Assembly: GCA_016929465.1 (NCBI GenBank) | Contig: JAFGIT010000398.1 | Span: 1-8,629, forward strand | DNA: 8,629 nucleotides | Direction: 5' to 3' | Origin: JAFGIT01 sp016929465 [NCBI: Candidatus Coatesbacteria bacterium] | Lineage (GTDB): Bacteria; B130-G9 | In this document: positions 1 through 6,009 of the stretch, one piece after another | Position numbering within the stretch: the stretch's first letter is position 1 | How the letters are laid out: the number at the start of each line of letters is the position of its first letter | Notes under the pieces: model-generated | The model's input: only the letters and a program-made list of their open reading frames with translations | Told to the model about the DNA's origin: nothing | The model's database searches: none | Translations under genes and position numbers: made by a program

Positions 1-912
1 CCGGCGATCACCAACTGCACCATCAGCGGCAACTCAGCCGAGGACGGTGGTGGGCTCGCCGGCTGCGACGGGGCGATCAGCAATTGCATCGTCGTCAATA
101 ACTGGGCGGCCTCGCAGGGAGGAGGCATGGATTGCTGCGTCGGTGTCATCGACAACTGCACGATTAGCGATAACTCAGCGGAGGTGAGTGCGGGCGGGCT
201 TCATTGGTGCTGGGCAATGATCTACAGCTGTATCGTCTGGGGAAATGAGGCCCCAGAGATTCCGGAGGTCGAAGGATACTGGGAGACGACCTACTGCTGC
301 ATCCGCGGGTGGACATACGAAGGCGAAGGCAACATCTCCGCCGACCCGCTCTTTGTCTCTGGTCCGCTCGGTGATTACTATTTGAGCCAGATGTCCGCGG
401 GGCAAGCTGCGGACAGCCCATGTATCGATGCCGGCTCGGCGCTAGCGGTCGAAATGGGACTTGCTGAGATGACAACACGGACGGACGAGATGCCCGATGT
501 GGGCATTGTTGACATCGGCTTCCATTACCCAGCGTCAGAGGATGCGGTGGATGTCGAAGTCATCTGTTCGTTGAACTCGGAGGAGTTTACCACCGGCGAT
601 GTGTTGGAGGCCTTCGCGAGTCTCGAGAACCGTGGCGCGGACATCATCGCGGACATCTTTGCGGCGATCGTCCTGCCCGATGGTTCGGTCATCTCGCACA
701 CCCAGAGCGGCTTCGCGCCTGGTATCTGGCCGTGGCTCTCCGAAGTGATTCTTACCTCGGGCTTCAGCTCAGGCCCGTCGGAGGTCTTCGAGCTCTGTGT
801 TCCCACAGGCGCGGCAGTGGGCTCCTACTCCTATGTAGTAGCAGTGTCGCGCCCGGGCATGGTCACCCCGGACTTCCTCTCCATCCATCACTGCACATTT
901 CACATAAGGTAG
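1..912 (+). CDS. Secreted right-handed beta-helix repeat protein, C-terminal part (5' end outside window)
   Basis: The frame is open from base 1 to the TAG at 910-912, giving 303 visible residues; the true start lies left of the window. Residues 1-82 are beta-helix coils with Asn-Cys pairs at 5-6, 28-29, 52-53 and 76-77, a period of 23-24 residues. Each coil has the pattern I-x-N-C-x-I-x-x-N-x-A followed by G-G-G-[LM]. The usual tail of such proteins follows: NISADPLF (about 110-117), SPCIDAGS (139-146) and DIGFHYP (171-177). Residues from about 183 to the end form a separate beta-sandwich-like domain with the motif IVLPDGS and the end CTFHIR. Proteins of this kind are exported surface or secreted proteins; some are polysaccharide lyases, but no catalytic assignment is possible here. 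An internal ATG at 127 falls inside a coil and is not the start. The C-terminal domain resembles that of the protease at 6938-8629. Confidence 0.88.
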   Translation, partial: PAITNCTISGNSAEDGGGLAGCDGAISNCIVVNNWAASQGGGMDCCVGVIDNCTISDNSAEVSAGGLHWCWAMIYSCIVWGNEAPEIPEVEGYWETTYCCIRGWTYEGEGNISADPLFVSGPLGDYYLSQMSAGQAADSPCIDAGSALAVEMGLAEMTTRTDEMPDVGIVDIGFHYPASEDAVDVEVICSLNSEEFTTGDVLEAFASLENRGADIIADIFAAIVLPDGSVISHTQSGFAPGIWPWLSEVILTSGFSSGPSEVFELCVPTGAAVGSYSYVVAVSRPGMVTPDFLSIHHCTFHIR

Positions 913-927
913 GATTATGCGTTCAGA

Positions 928-1770
928 ATGCGGCTCAATCGGCAGCCTGATGAGCAGAAGCGAGAATTTTGTCATTGTACAGATGACCTGTTGCGACTCA
1001 CCTCGATTACATATCCGACTGGAGGGACCGTAACGTTCGGCTATGCCACGGGAAGCAGCCTTCGGACGTCGATAGGCATGCCGAACGGGGCATATACCGA
1101 TCTCGAATACGACCTGAACGGCAGGATCGCTGGCGTCGAGACAAGAAACAGCGGCGACACGCTCCTCAAGAGCAACAGCTACGAGTTCGATCCGGTCGGC
1201 AGACTCACGGGAATACTCGACGAGAGCAGCAATGAGACCGTCCTCGAGTATGACGCCCTGGGCGCGCTCACGTATGCCTCATACCCCGGCGGCTCCCCGA
1301 CAAGTTACTACTATGACGCGGCGGGCTTCAGGACATTCGCCTCCGATGAGGCCGGCATGACGACGGAGTTTGACTACGACGACGCGGGCCAGCTTTTGAG
1401 TAGCGAGACGGACGAGGCGTGGACTACGGAGTATGACTACGACCTTAACGGGAACACCGTCGAGAAGGACGACAACGGCGTCGTAACGGAGTATGAGTAC
1501 AACGACAAGAATGGCCTCATAGGCGCCGCAGGACGTCACGACCTCGCCCGAGGTCGGCTACGTCCGCCTCCGCGGCCGCAACGCGAAGCACTGGTGGCAG
1601 GGAGGGCCGCTGCGATACGACTACTCCTACAGCGAGAAGGAGCTGAACGACTGGTCGGACCGGCTCAAGAACATGGGCAAGAACACCCGCAAGATATTCG
1701 TCCTCTTCAACAACTGCCACCTCGGCCAAGCCGCGAAGAACGCGCTAACGCTTGTGCTAATGATGGGTGA
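928..1770 (+). CDS. RHS/YD-repeat protein fragment with an out-of-frame tail
   Basis: The encoded protein would be 280 aa, but only about residues 16-197 (roughly 973-1518) look like real protein. That part is a run of YD repeats: DLLRLTSITYPTGG, LEYDLNGRIAGVE, YEFDPVGRLTGI, LEYDALGALTYASYPGG, YYYDAAGFRTFASDEAG, YDYDLNGNTVEKDDNGVV and YEYNDKNGL. YD repeats build the hollow beta shell of RHS and teneurin-type proteins that encloses a C-terminal toxin or adhesive domain. This piece has neither the N-terminal export region nor the conserved RHS core end and toxin, so it is an internal fragment. After about base 1518 the frame reads basic low-complexity sequence that is a wrong-frame translation of a DUF72 gene. 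There is no convincing Shine-Dalgarno at the ATG at 928; an AGGA lies 13 bases away, too far. The fragment follows the beta-helix stop by 15 bases in the same frame. It is probably a decayed or recombined remnant and may not be expressed. Confidence 0.7.
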   Translation: MRLNRQPDEQKREFCHCTDDLLRLTSITYPTGGTVTFGYATGSSLRTSIGMPNGAYTDLEYDLNGRIAGVETRNSGDTLLKSNSYEFDPVGRLTGILDESSNETVLEYDALGALTYASYPGGSPTSYYYDAAGFRTFASDEAGMTTEFDYDDAGQLLSSETDEAWTTEYDYDLNGNTVEKDDNGVVTEYEYNDKNGLIGAAGRHDLARGRLRPPPRPQREALVAGRAAAIRLLLQREGAERLVGPAQEHGQEHPQDIRPLQQLPPRPSREERANACANDG

Positions 1771-1777
1771 GGAGTAA
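1523..1777 (+). pseudogene. DUF72 (YecE-like) protein, C-terminal remnant
   Basis: Read in the second frame, 1523-1774 encodes about 84 residues that match the end of DUF72-family proteins: YVRLRGRNAKHWW, then RYDYSYSEKELNDWSDRL, then a hydrophobic strand IFVLFNN, then GQAAKNALTL, ending in GEE and the TAA at 1775-1777. DUF72 proteins are TIM-barrel-like proteins of about 240-300 aa with unclear function, so only the last third remains. A TAG at 1520-1522 closes the frame just upstream, and no start codon lies between it and the homologous part. The sequence before it belongs to the RHS fragment in another frame, so the two genes are joined within a few bases of 1520. The stop lies two bases from the stop of the convergent gene at 1780. 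Family recognition is from memory of the motifs. Confidence 0.72.
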
Positions 1778-1779
1778 AT

Positions 1780-2256
1780 CTAAACATCTGGAATGAGTTT
1801 GGACAGTTTCTCCCCGCATTTCCCCAGCGTAATTGACCGCTTGCCTCGCATTCGTATTTTCGCCCTTCTGGCTCTGGTCTTATCGACCTTTCTATTCCAA
1901 TGGTTTGTGAGAATGATGGCATAGCATTCCAGTTTCTTCGGGCAGGGATCGCATTTTGAAATCATCTTCTCAACCTCCAGCCAACCATTTGATAGCTGGT
2001 TTATGGCGTGCCCGGCATCTCGTATTTTGTCTTTGCACTCCGCCACCACTACCTCAAGGCCAGAATGCTCAATGAAGATCAGGCAATCGCACACGGGATA
2101 ATCGTCGCCGGCCAGCTTGTTGCCATCCATAATGACGCGAGGGTGATTGACATCGATCACCAATTTGCATTTGGATTCTCTTTCAATGCAGTCTTCTCGC
2201 TTGAGATCAGGACGGCCCTGCGATAGCTGATTTAGAATAGAAGGCTGATTTGTCAA
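1780..2256 (-). CDS. Small PD-(D/E)XK-like nuclease, partner of the upstream AAA ATPase
   Basis: This 158-aa protein is not a family I can name. The middle looks like a PD-(D/E)XK nuclease core. CDCLIF (56-61) carries an acidic D57 on a strand. The strand LEVVVAECKDK (67-77) ends in the E73-x-K75 signature. A helix with HAINQL (83-88) gives a Q as in many members, and a hydrophobic strand CYAIILTNHW (111-120) follows. Cysteines C102, C105 and C111 form C-X2-C-X5-C, with C23 and C30 nearer the N terminus. The last 40 residues are strongly basic, which suits nucleic-acid binding. The start is TTG at 2254-2256, chosen because AGGAG (2265-2269) sits 8 bases before it; the next ATG (codon 43) would remove part of the fold. 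The gene follows the ATPase stop by 5 bases, so translation is probably coupled. I infer a metal-dependent DNase or RNase effector controlled by the ATPase. Other possibilities are a DNA-binding adaptor or an inactive fold. Confidence 0.72.
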   Translation of the reverse strand: MTNQPSILNQLSQGRPDLKREDCIERESKCKLVIDVNHPRVIMDGNKLAGDDYPVCDCLIFIEHSGLEVVVAECKDKIRDAGHAINQLSNGWLEVEKMISKCDPCPKKLECYAIILTNHWNRKVDKTRARRAKIRMRGKRSITLGKCGEKLSKLIPDV

Positions 2257-2261
2257 GACGC

Positions 2262-3785
2262 TTACTCCTGCGCCAAGGCAATTCGAGCCTCTTTGAGATC
2301 CTCATAAAGCTCATCATCCGCCTCGATGAACATGTCTTCAGGCAGGCCATCCTCGGTCATTCTTCTCTTGGCATGCAGAGGTTCCGTCCTATATGCGAGG
2401 CCCGATTTTATACCTGTGTCCCGCTTGAAGAGGTATGCCCCGAATTCGTCCTGCTCCAGATAGACCTCCGGCAGATCCCCAGATCCATCCTCTTCTCGCT
2501 TCTTCCTGACCTTGCCCCAGAGTATGTAGTTGTTGATCTGGCCAAAAAGATAGTCGCTATGCGTGGTTAGAATCAAATTGACGCCCTCTCGCACGAGCTT
2601 GACGAGATACTTGGCGAGAATACGAATTGCACCGGGATGGAGATGAGCCTCGGGCTCGTCGATGATCATAATACAGCCAGGTTGGGCGATATGCTTTATA
2701 TGGAGGACAATCGGCGCAAGTTCGATGACAGCTAGCGAACATTGATGCAACTCGAGCTCCAAACCCGCATCGGTGCGAAACATAATATGCGGTGCGACAT
2801 TCTTATGAACGAATTTCAGCTGAATGGAACCTCTCAAGATATCCGATTCCAAATCAACTGCGATATGTGCCAGTGGCCCTGGTGCTAATCCACCAAGCTG
2901 CGATATAATTCGAAAGAAATCGGAATCCACTCCTCTCGGGCCGGCGCTCACTCTCCTTTCCCAGCCGCCCATCTGCGCATTCTGCTGCAAAATAGCATTT
3001 ATGAATGGGTCTTTTAAGAGCATCAGGCCTGGACGTTCTCCGGGCAAGTAGTGACATCCTCGTTCCAGCTGGCGCCACAGGGGACGCAATGATTCGGTTG
3101 CCAGAGCGTGTCCCAGGGTGGCAATCCTCGCATCCCTCTGCGATTCAGCATCCGGCTTGCCATTTATAGCCTCCCAATAGATCACATTGTAGGTCTTATT
3201 CTTGACGCCGCCAAATCGGCCTTTGAGATGTCTTATGGCAAGGCTGTCCTCGGATGATTCCAACTCCAGAGACCAATCGGGGACGTCAATACGAACGGAG
3301 AACATATTGTCCCTATCCAATCCCAATTGAGGCATTGTCGCGCCGTAGATACGGCCGACTTCCGACGTAAGCGGCCCGAGTGACACCCTCTGGAATATGG
3401 ATGTCCCTATCTCCGTCGCTTCCTCGGGGGTGATGTCAAAAGGTCCTTTCTTAGCCGGATCGGGATTGCGGTCCATGATGTTGGCAACGGTGTCATAGCA
3501 GAATCTGTCGTCCAGAAATGCCTTGGGATTCAATGCCTTTGAGAGCCCATCTTGGGATGCCATAGGAGGCCAGATCGGCGGCCCCGGGTCGACGTGCCAA
3601 TACGATCTAAACAGCGAGTAGAACATCATCGCGGCATAGCTCTTCCCGGAGTTATTCGGGCCGATGAAGATGGTCATCGGTTTGAGGTCGATTTCGGCCT
3701 TGCGGAGGGGGCCGAAGTTCTCGAGCGTCAGTTTTAGGTCGATAGGCTTTGGCTTTTCTTGTTTCGCCTTTTTCTTTGGGCTCAT
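2262..3785 (-). CDS. ABC/OLD-type AAA family ATPase without TOPRIM domain
   Basis: The protein has 507 aa. After a lysine-rich N-terminal tail (1-14) comes the typical opening of SMC/RecF-like AAA_15/AAA_21 ATPases: LTLENFGPLRKAEIDL (19-34). Walker A is GPNNSGKS (42-49). A long middle region (about 60-340) includes YLPGERPG (247-254), a sequence common in this family. Walker B with D-loop is IMIIDEPEAHLHP (372-384), and the switch histidine is in TTHSDYL (407-413). The ABC signature is degenerate (CSLAVIELAPIVL, 349-361) and lacks the usual S-G-G/E core. The C-terminal about 90 residues are charged and contain no TOPRIM motif, so the protein differs from OLD/GajA nucleases, which carry their own nuclease. 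Related ATPases act as sensors or motors in phage-defence pairs such as PARIS and Septu. The partner here is the PD-(D/E)XK-like protein 5 bases downstream. The ATG start is fixed by a perfect AAGGAGG 8 bases upstream. I infer defence or toxin-like activation; the trigger is unknown. Confidence 0.88.
   Translation of the reverse strand: MSPKKKAKQEKPKPIDLKLTLENFGPLRKAEIDLKPMTIFIGPNNSGKSYAAMMFYSLFRSYWHVDPGPPIWPPMASQDGLSKALNPKAFLDDRFCYDTVANIMDRNPDPAKKGPFDITPEEATEIGTSIFQRVSLGPLTSEVGRIYGATMPQLGLDRDNMFSVRIDVPDWSLELESSEDSLAIRHLKGRFGGVKNKTYNVIYWEAINGKPDAESQRDARIATLGHALATESLRPLWRQLERGCHYLPGERPGLMLLKDPFINAILQQNAQMGGWERRVSAGPRGVDSDFFRIISQLGGLAPGPLAHIAVDLESDILRGSIQLKFVHKNVAPHIMFRTDAGLELELHQCSLAVIELAPIVLHIKHIAQPGCIMIIDEPEAHLHPGAIRILAKYLVKLVREGVNLILTTHSDYLFGQINNYILWGKVRKKREEDGSGDLPEVYLEQDEFGAYLFKRDTGIKSGLAYRTEPLHAKRRMTEDGLPEDMFIEADDELYEDLKEARIALAQE
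2265..2269 (-). promoter_or_regulatory. Ribosome binding site AGGAG for the TTG-started nuclease gene
   Basis: On the minus strand AGGAG lies 8 bases before the TTG at 2256. It is inside the last codons of the ATPase gene and touches its TAA stop (2262-2264). It decides the unusual start codon and suggests that ribosomes ending the ATPase reinitiate on the nuclease. Confidence 0.75.
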
Positions 3786-3793
3786 TTCAAGGC

Positions 3794-3800
3794 CCTCCTT
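3794..3800 (-). promoter_or_regulatory. Ribosome binding site AAGGAGG for the AAA ATPase
   Basis: A perfect anti-16S match, AAGGAGG on the minus strand, with an 8-base spacer to the ATG at 3785. It fixes the start and suggests strong translation of the cassette's first gene. Confidence 0.8.
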
Positions 3801-3804
3801 TGTG

Positions 3805-3909
3805 CGACCCCTTCAGGGTCGAGTCTATCTTGTCGTCTCGTTCCCGCAGGTTGACACCTGCGGCTATTCACATGATTCCCCTTCAGGGAATTCAGAGCGA
3901 GCGGCGCTC
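3805..3909. repeat. Cluster of four short palindromic hairpins (REP-like)
   Basis: Four perfect hairpins lie close together. (a) CGACCC-CTTCA-GGGTCG, 3805-3821. (b) CCGCAGGT-TGAC-ACCTGCGG, 3844-3863. (c) ATTCCC-CTTCA-GGGAAT, 3875-3891. (d) GAGCG-AGCGG-CGCTC, 3895-3909. Hairpins a and c share the 11-base core CCCCTTCAGGG, while their outer stem bases differ yet remain paired. That is the pattern of a selected or mobile palindromic repeat rather than chance. None has a following T-run, so simple terminators are unlikely. They sit between the ATPase start (3785) and the end of tatC (4142), so a and b fall in or near the ATPase leader. They could be REP-like dispersed repeats, mRNA stabilisers or protein binding sites. 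Confidence 0.7.
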
Positions 3910-4141
3910 CTTTCTTTCGGGAACGTCCTGCTCCAGATTCAATGCCCTTATTCTTTCTGAATCCACCTTGGACAATAGCATTTGGCGTGGATCGCATCAA
4001 ACGATTCCGCGCGTATCTCTGCGTAGTCCTCAATCGCGTAGCGATTGGAGTTTGGGTGAGATGTTGCGGTGCGGCATCCCGCCCGATAGTTCGAAAGCGC
4101 CAAAGGGCTTGAGGGCACGCTGCGGCTGCCCCCACAAATCA
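3910..4141. other. Intergenic remainder between palindrome cluster and tatC
   Basis: I see no supported gene here. A fifth perfect hairpin, CAATCGC-GTA-GCGATTG, lies at 4031-4047. Just past the tatC stop, GGGCA and TGCCC can form a 5-bp stem (about 4111-4129), but no T-run follows, so I do not call it a terminator. The promoter of the ATPase gene should lie in this stretch or in the hairpin cluster, but no convincing -35/-10 pair was found. Confidence 0.5.
4031..4047. repeat. Palindromic hairpin CAATCGC-GTA-GCGATTG
   Basis: A perfect 7-bp stem with a 3-base loop in non-coding sequence, about 120 bases from the main hairpin cluster. Its sequence is unrelated to the CCCCTTCAGGG core. It may belong to the same kind of dispersed palindromic repeat. 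Confidence 0.55.
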
Positions 4142-4888
4142 TCAATCCCGCTTTCTCAGCAACTTCGCGGCGATGATGCTGATCTCATACAGGATGAGGA
4201 GTGGGATGGCCATCAAGAATTGCGTGAGAATGTCGGGCGGCGTGAGGATGGCGGCGACCACAAAGATGAAGACGATTGCGTATTTGCGGGCCCTTTTGAC
4301 CTGCTCCAGGGAGACGATGCCCATGCGGACTAAAAAGACGATGATGAGCGGCATCTGGAATACTAGGCCAAAGGCGAGAGTGACCCGCGCACAGAAACCC
4401 ACGTAAAAAGCGAGCGAGATGTTTGGCGAGGCAATGCCCTGCGCGCTGCCCAGAAAGAAAGTGAATGCGTATGGCAGTATTGTGAAGTAGGCGAATAGGA
4501 TCCCCACTGCAAAGAGAAGCGTCGAGAAAAGGATCAGAGTCAGGCCGACCTTAGCTTCTTTTTTCTTCAGAGCGGGAAGGACAAACGCCCACACCTGGTG
4601 AACGATAATAGGGAATGCGATGATTATCGCGGCCATGAACGCGACCTTGATGTGCGTCATGAACGCTTCCTGGACCTTCAGGATCGACAGGTTGCCATCG
4701 CTTCCAAGTGCTTCCTTTATTGGCACAATCAGCACGGCCAGTATCTGCTGAGAGAAGGCGTATGAAAGCGAGAATCCTGCGGCGAGAGCCACGACACAGA
4801 CTATCAGGCGGCGTCTAAGCTCGGCAAGATGTGCCACGATCGGCATCTTGCCCTCGTTCGAACTGCCGTCAGTCTTGGGCGGTTTCAT
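4142..4888 (-). CDS. tatC: Sec-independent (Tat) protein translocase subunit TatC
   Basis: TatC is the multi-spanning inner-membrane receptor that binds the twin-arginine signal peptide and, with TatA/B, moves folded proteins across the membrane. The family marks are clear: HLAELRRRL at 20-28 (E23 matches the conserved Glu near the N terminus), FPIIVHQVWAFVLPALKKKE at 92-111, FQMPLIIVFLVRMGIVS at 177-193, and RKYAIVFIFVVAAILTPPD at 201-219 followed by LLILYEISI. About six membrane segments are visible, and the 248-aa length is normal. The ATG at 4888 overlaps the upstream gene by 20 bases and has GAGG directly against it, which is too close. The ATG at 4846 (M15) has GAGGG at a better 4-base spacing and gives MPIVAHLAELRRRL, so the shorter start (234 aa) may be the real one. 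This is the last gene of the operon starting at 6192. No tatA/tatB lies in the window. Confidence 0.96.
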   Translation of the reverse strand: MKPPKTDGSSNEGKMPIVAHLAELRRRLIVCVVALAAGFSLSYAFSQQILAVLIVPIKEALGSDGNLSILKVQEAFMTHIKVAFMAAIIIAFPIIVHQVWAFVLPALKKKEAKVGLTLILFSTLLFAVGILFAYFTILPYAFTFFLGSAQGIASPNISLAFYVGFCARVTLAFGLVFQMPLIIVFLVRMGIVSLEQVKRARKYAIVFIFVVAAILTPPDILTQFLMAIPLLILYEISIIAAKLLRKRD

Positions 4889-5990
4889 CCTCGGTTGCCA
4901 TCTGCTCTTCTTTGCTGGCCCTGATTATCTGCATGAAGGAGGTCTTCCCCACCCAGCAGAGCATAAACCCCAGGATCGTAACGGGGATTATGGATAGCGC
5001 CCAGAGCATCAGGGCATAGCTGGTTGCGATCTGCTCCTGAACCCCCAGCAGGACCATCGCGGCGGCAGTCGCGAGCTGGAATATCCCTATGAATCCCGGC
5101 GATGAAGGCAACATCACGCCGAGCGCGAGAATTGCGGTCACAAAGAAGCCCATGTATATGGGCAGGGAAAGCCCGAAGGATAGCGACAGAAGCCAGGGGC
5201 CGAATACTATGGACCCCCAGGTGAAAAGCGACCATAGTAGGACATTCCCAGCCTGCATCGGGGTGTTTATTGACGCGATCCCTTCTGCGAATGACAGCAG
5301 AAGCTCAGTGATCTTGTGGACGACATTCTTGGGCGCAAAGAAGAGAATAGTGGATATGAATTTCTCGGTTTTCTTGGGTGCGAAATGCAGGAAGACCAGG
5401 ACCAGGATGATCCCAAGGTACAGTCCCAGGGTGGAAAAGCCGAAATAGCGCAGCCGCTCCTGCGTGATCGCAGTAACGATCTTTTGCATAGGCCCGCTCA
5501 AAGTCGCGAGGTCCGGCGTCTCGGGGAACGGCATGACGGTAAGCGCGAGAACCAAGATTGCGAGGACGCAAAAGCCATCGCAGAGCCTCTCGACGACGAT
5601 CGTAGCGAAAGTCGATGTCGCGCGTATGCTCTCGTTCTTCGCCAGTACGTAGGCCCTCACGAATTCACCTGCTCTCATGGGCAAAATGTTGGAGGCGGTG
5701 AATCCAATAACCGTGGCGGAAAATGACGGGCCGACGCCGATACGTTTGAGCGGTCTCAGCAGGTAAGTCCACCTAATTCCCCTGCCCAAGTAGCTGGCGA
5801 ATATCGAGACCAATGTAAGGAGCACGAACCAGAGGTTGGCTTTCTTCACTACGCCCCACATCTGGCTAAAGTCGCACATGCGGACGAAATAGTAGAGGCA
5901 GCTTGCGCTGATTAAGAGGCCTACCAGGATCTTCCAGTTCCTGGCCAAGAATGACTTCTTCGGGGTGTGGGAGCTTTCAGAGGTCGTCAT
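4869..5990 (-). CDS. Flippase-like integral membrane protein (LPG_synthase_TM / UPF0104 family)
   Basis: The protein has 373 aa with about eight hydrophobic segments and charged ends. The family motifs are present: GRGIRWTYLLRP (69-80), GFTASNILPMRAGEFVRAY (96-114), VVERLCDGF (132-140) and LPSSPGFIGIFQLA (294-307). This is the membrane domain found at the N terminus of MprF, the lysyl-phosphatidylglycerol synthase and flippase, and in stand-alone YbhN/AglD-like proteins linked to lipid or lipid-linked sugar handling. The cytosolic aminoacyl-transferase domain of MprF is absent, so lysyl-PG synthesis is not expected; lipid flipping or help to a glycosyltransferase is more likely, and the substrate is unknown. 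The ATG at 5988-5990 has no strong Shine-Dalgarno. The gene starts 19 bases after the small membrane protein and overlaps the longer tatC start, so the three form one transcription unit. Confidence 0.9.
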   Translation of the reverse strand: MTTSESSHTPKKSFLARNWKILVGLLISASCLYYFVRMCDFSQMWGVVKKANLWFVLLTLVSIFASYLGRGIRWTYLLRPLKRIGVGPSFSATVIGFTASNILPMRAGEFVRAYVLAKNESIRATSTFATIVVERLCDGFCVLAILVLALTVMPFPETPDLATLSGPMQKIVTAITQERLRYFGFSTLGLYLGIILVLVFLHFAPKKTEKFISTILFFAPKNVVHKITELLLSFAEGIASINTPMQAGNVLLWSLFTWGSIVFGPWLLSLSFGLSLPIYMGFFVTAILALGVMLPSSPGFIGIFQLATAAAMVLLGVQEQIATSYALMLWALSIIPVTILGFMLCWVGKTSFMQIIRASKEEQMATEDETAQD

Positions 5991-6009
5991 TATATACTAA
6001 GTCTCAGCA

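Noticed and set aside
917-1033. 38-codon open frame with a fair Shine-Dalgarno
   Set aside because: It overlaps the RHS fragment, matches nothing I know and lies in debris; too weak to call.
1519-1770. Basic proline/arginine-rich C-terminal tail of the RHS reading frame as a novel toxin tip
   Set aside because: The same bases in another frame encode recognisable DUF72 sequence, so this tail is a wrong-frame translation.
3805-4047. CRISPR array
   Set aside because: The repeats are short hairpins with irregular spacing and differing outer stems; there are no equal-length spacers and no cas genes.
4108-4135. Rho-independent terminator after tatC
   Set aside because: A short GC stem is possible, but no T-run follows on the minus strand.
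3948-4145. 65-codon minus-strand frame after tatC
   Set aside because: It has no ribosome site, no motif and runs across a palindromic hairpin; probably non-coding.
3749-4333. Long plus-strand frame across the hairpin cluster and end of tatC
   Set aside because: It overlaps the clear ATPase start and tatC on the other strand and reads through palindromes; it is a shadow.
5316-5726. Plus-strand frame inside the flippase-like gene
   Set aside because: It is antisense to a well-supported membrane protein and has no recognisable sequence.
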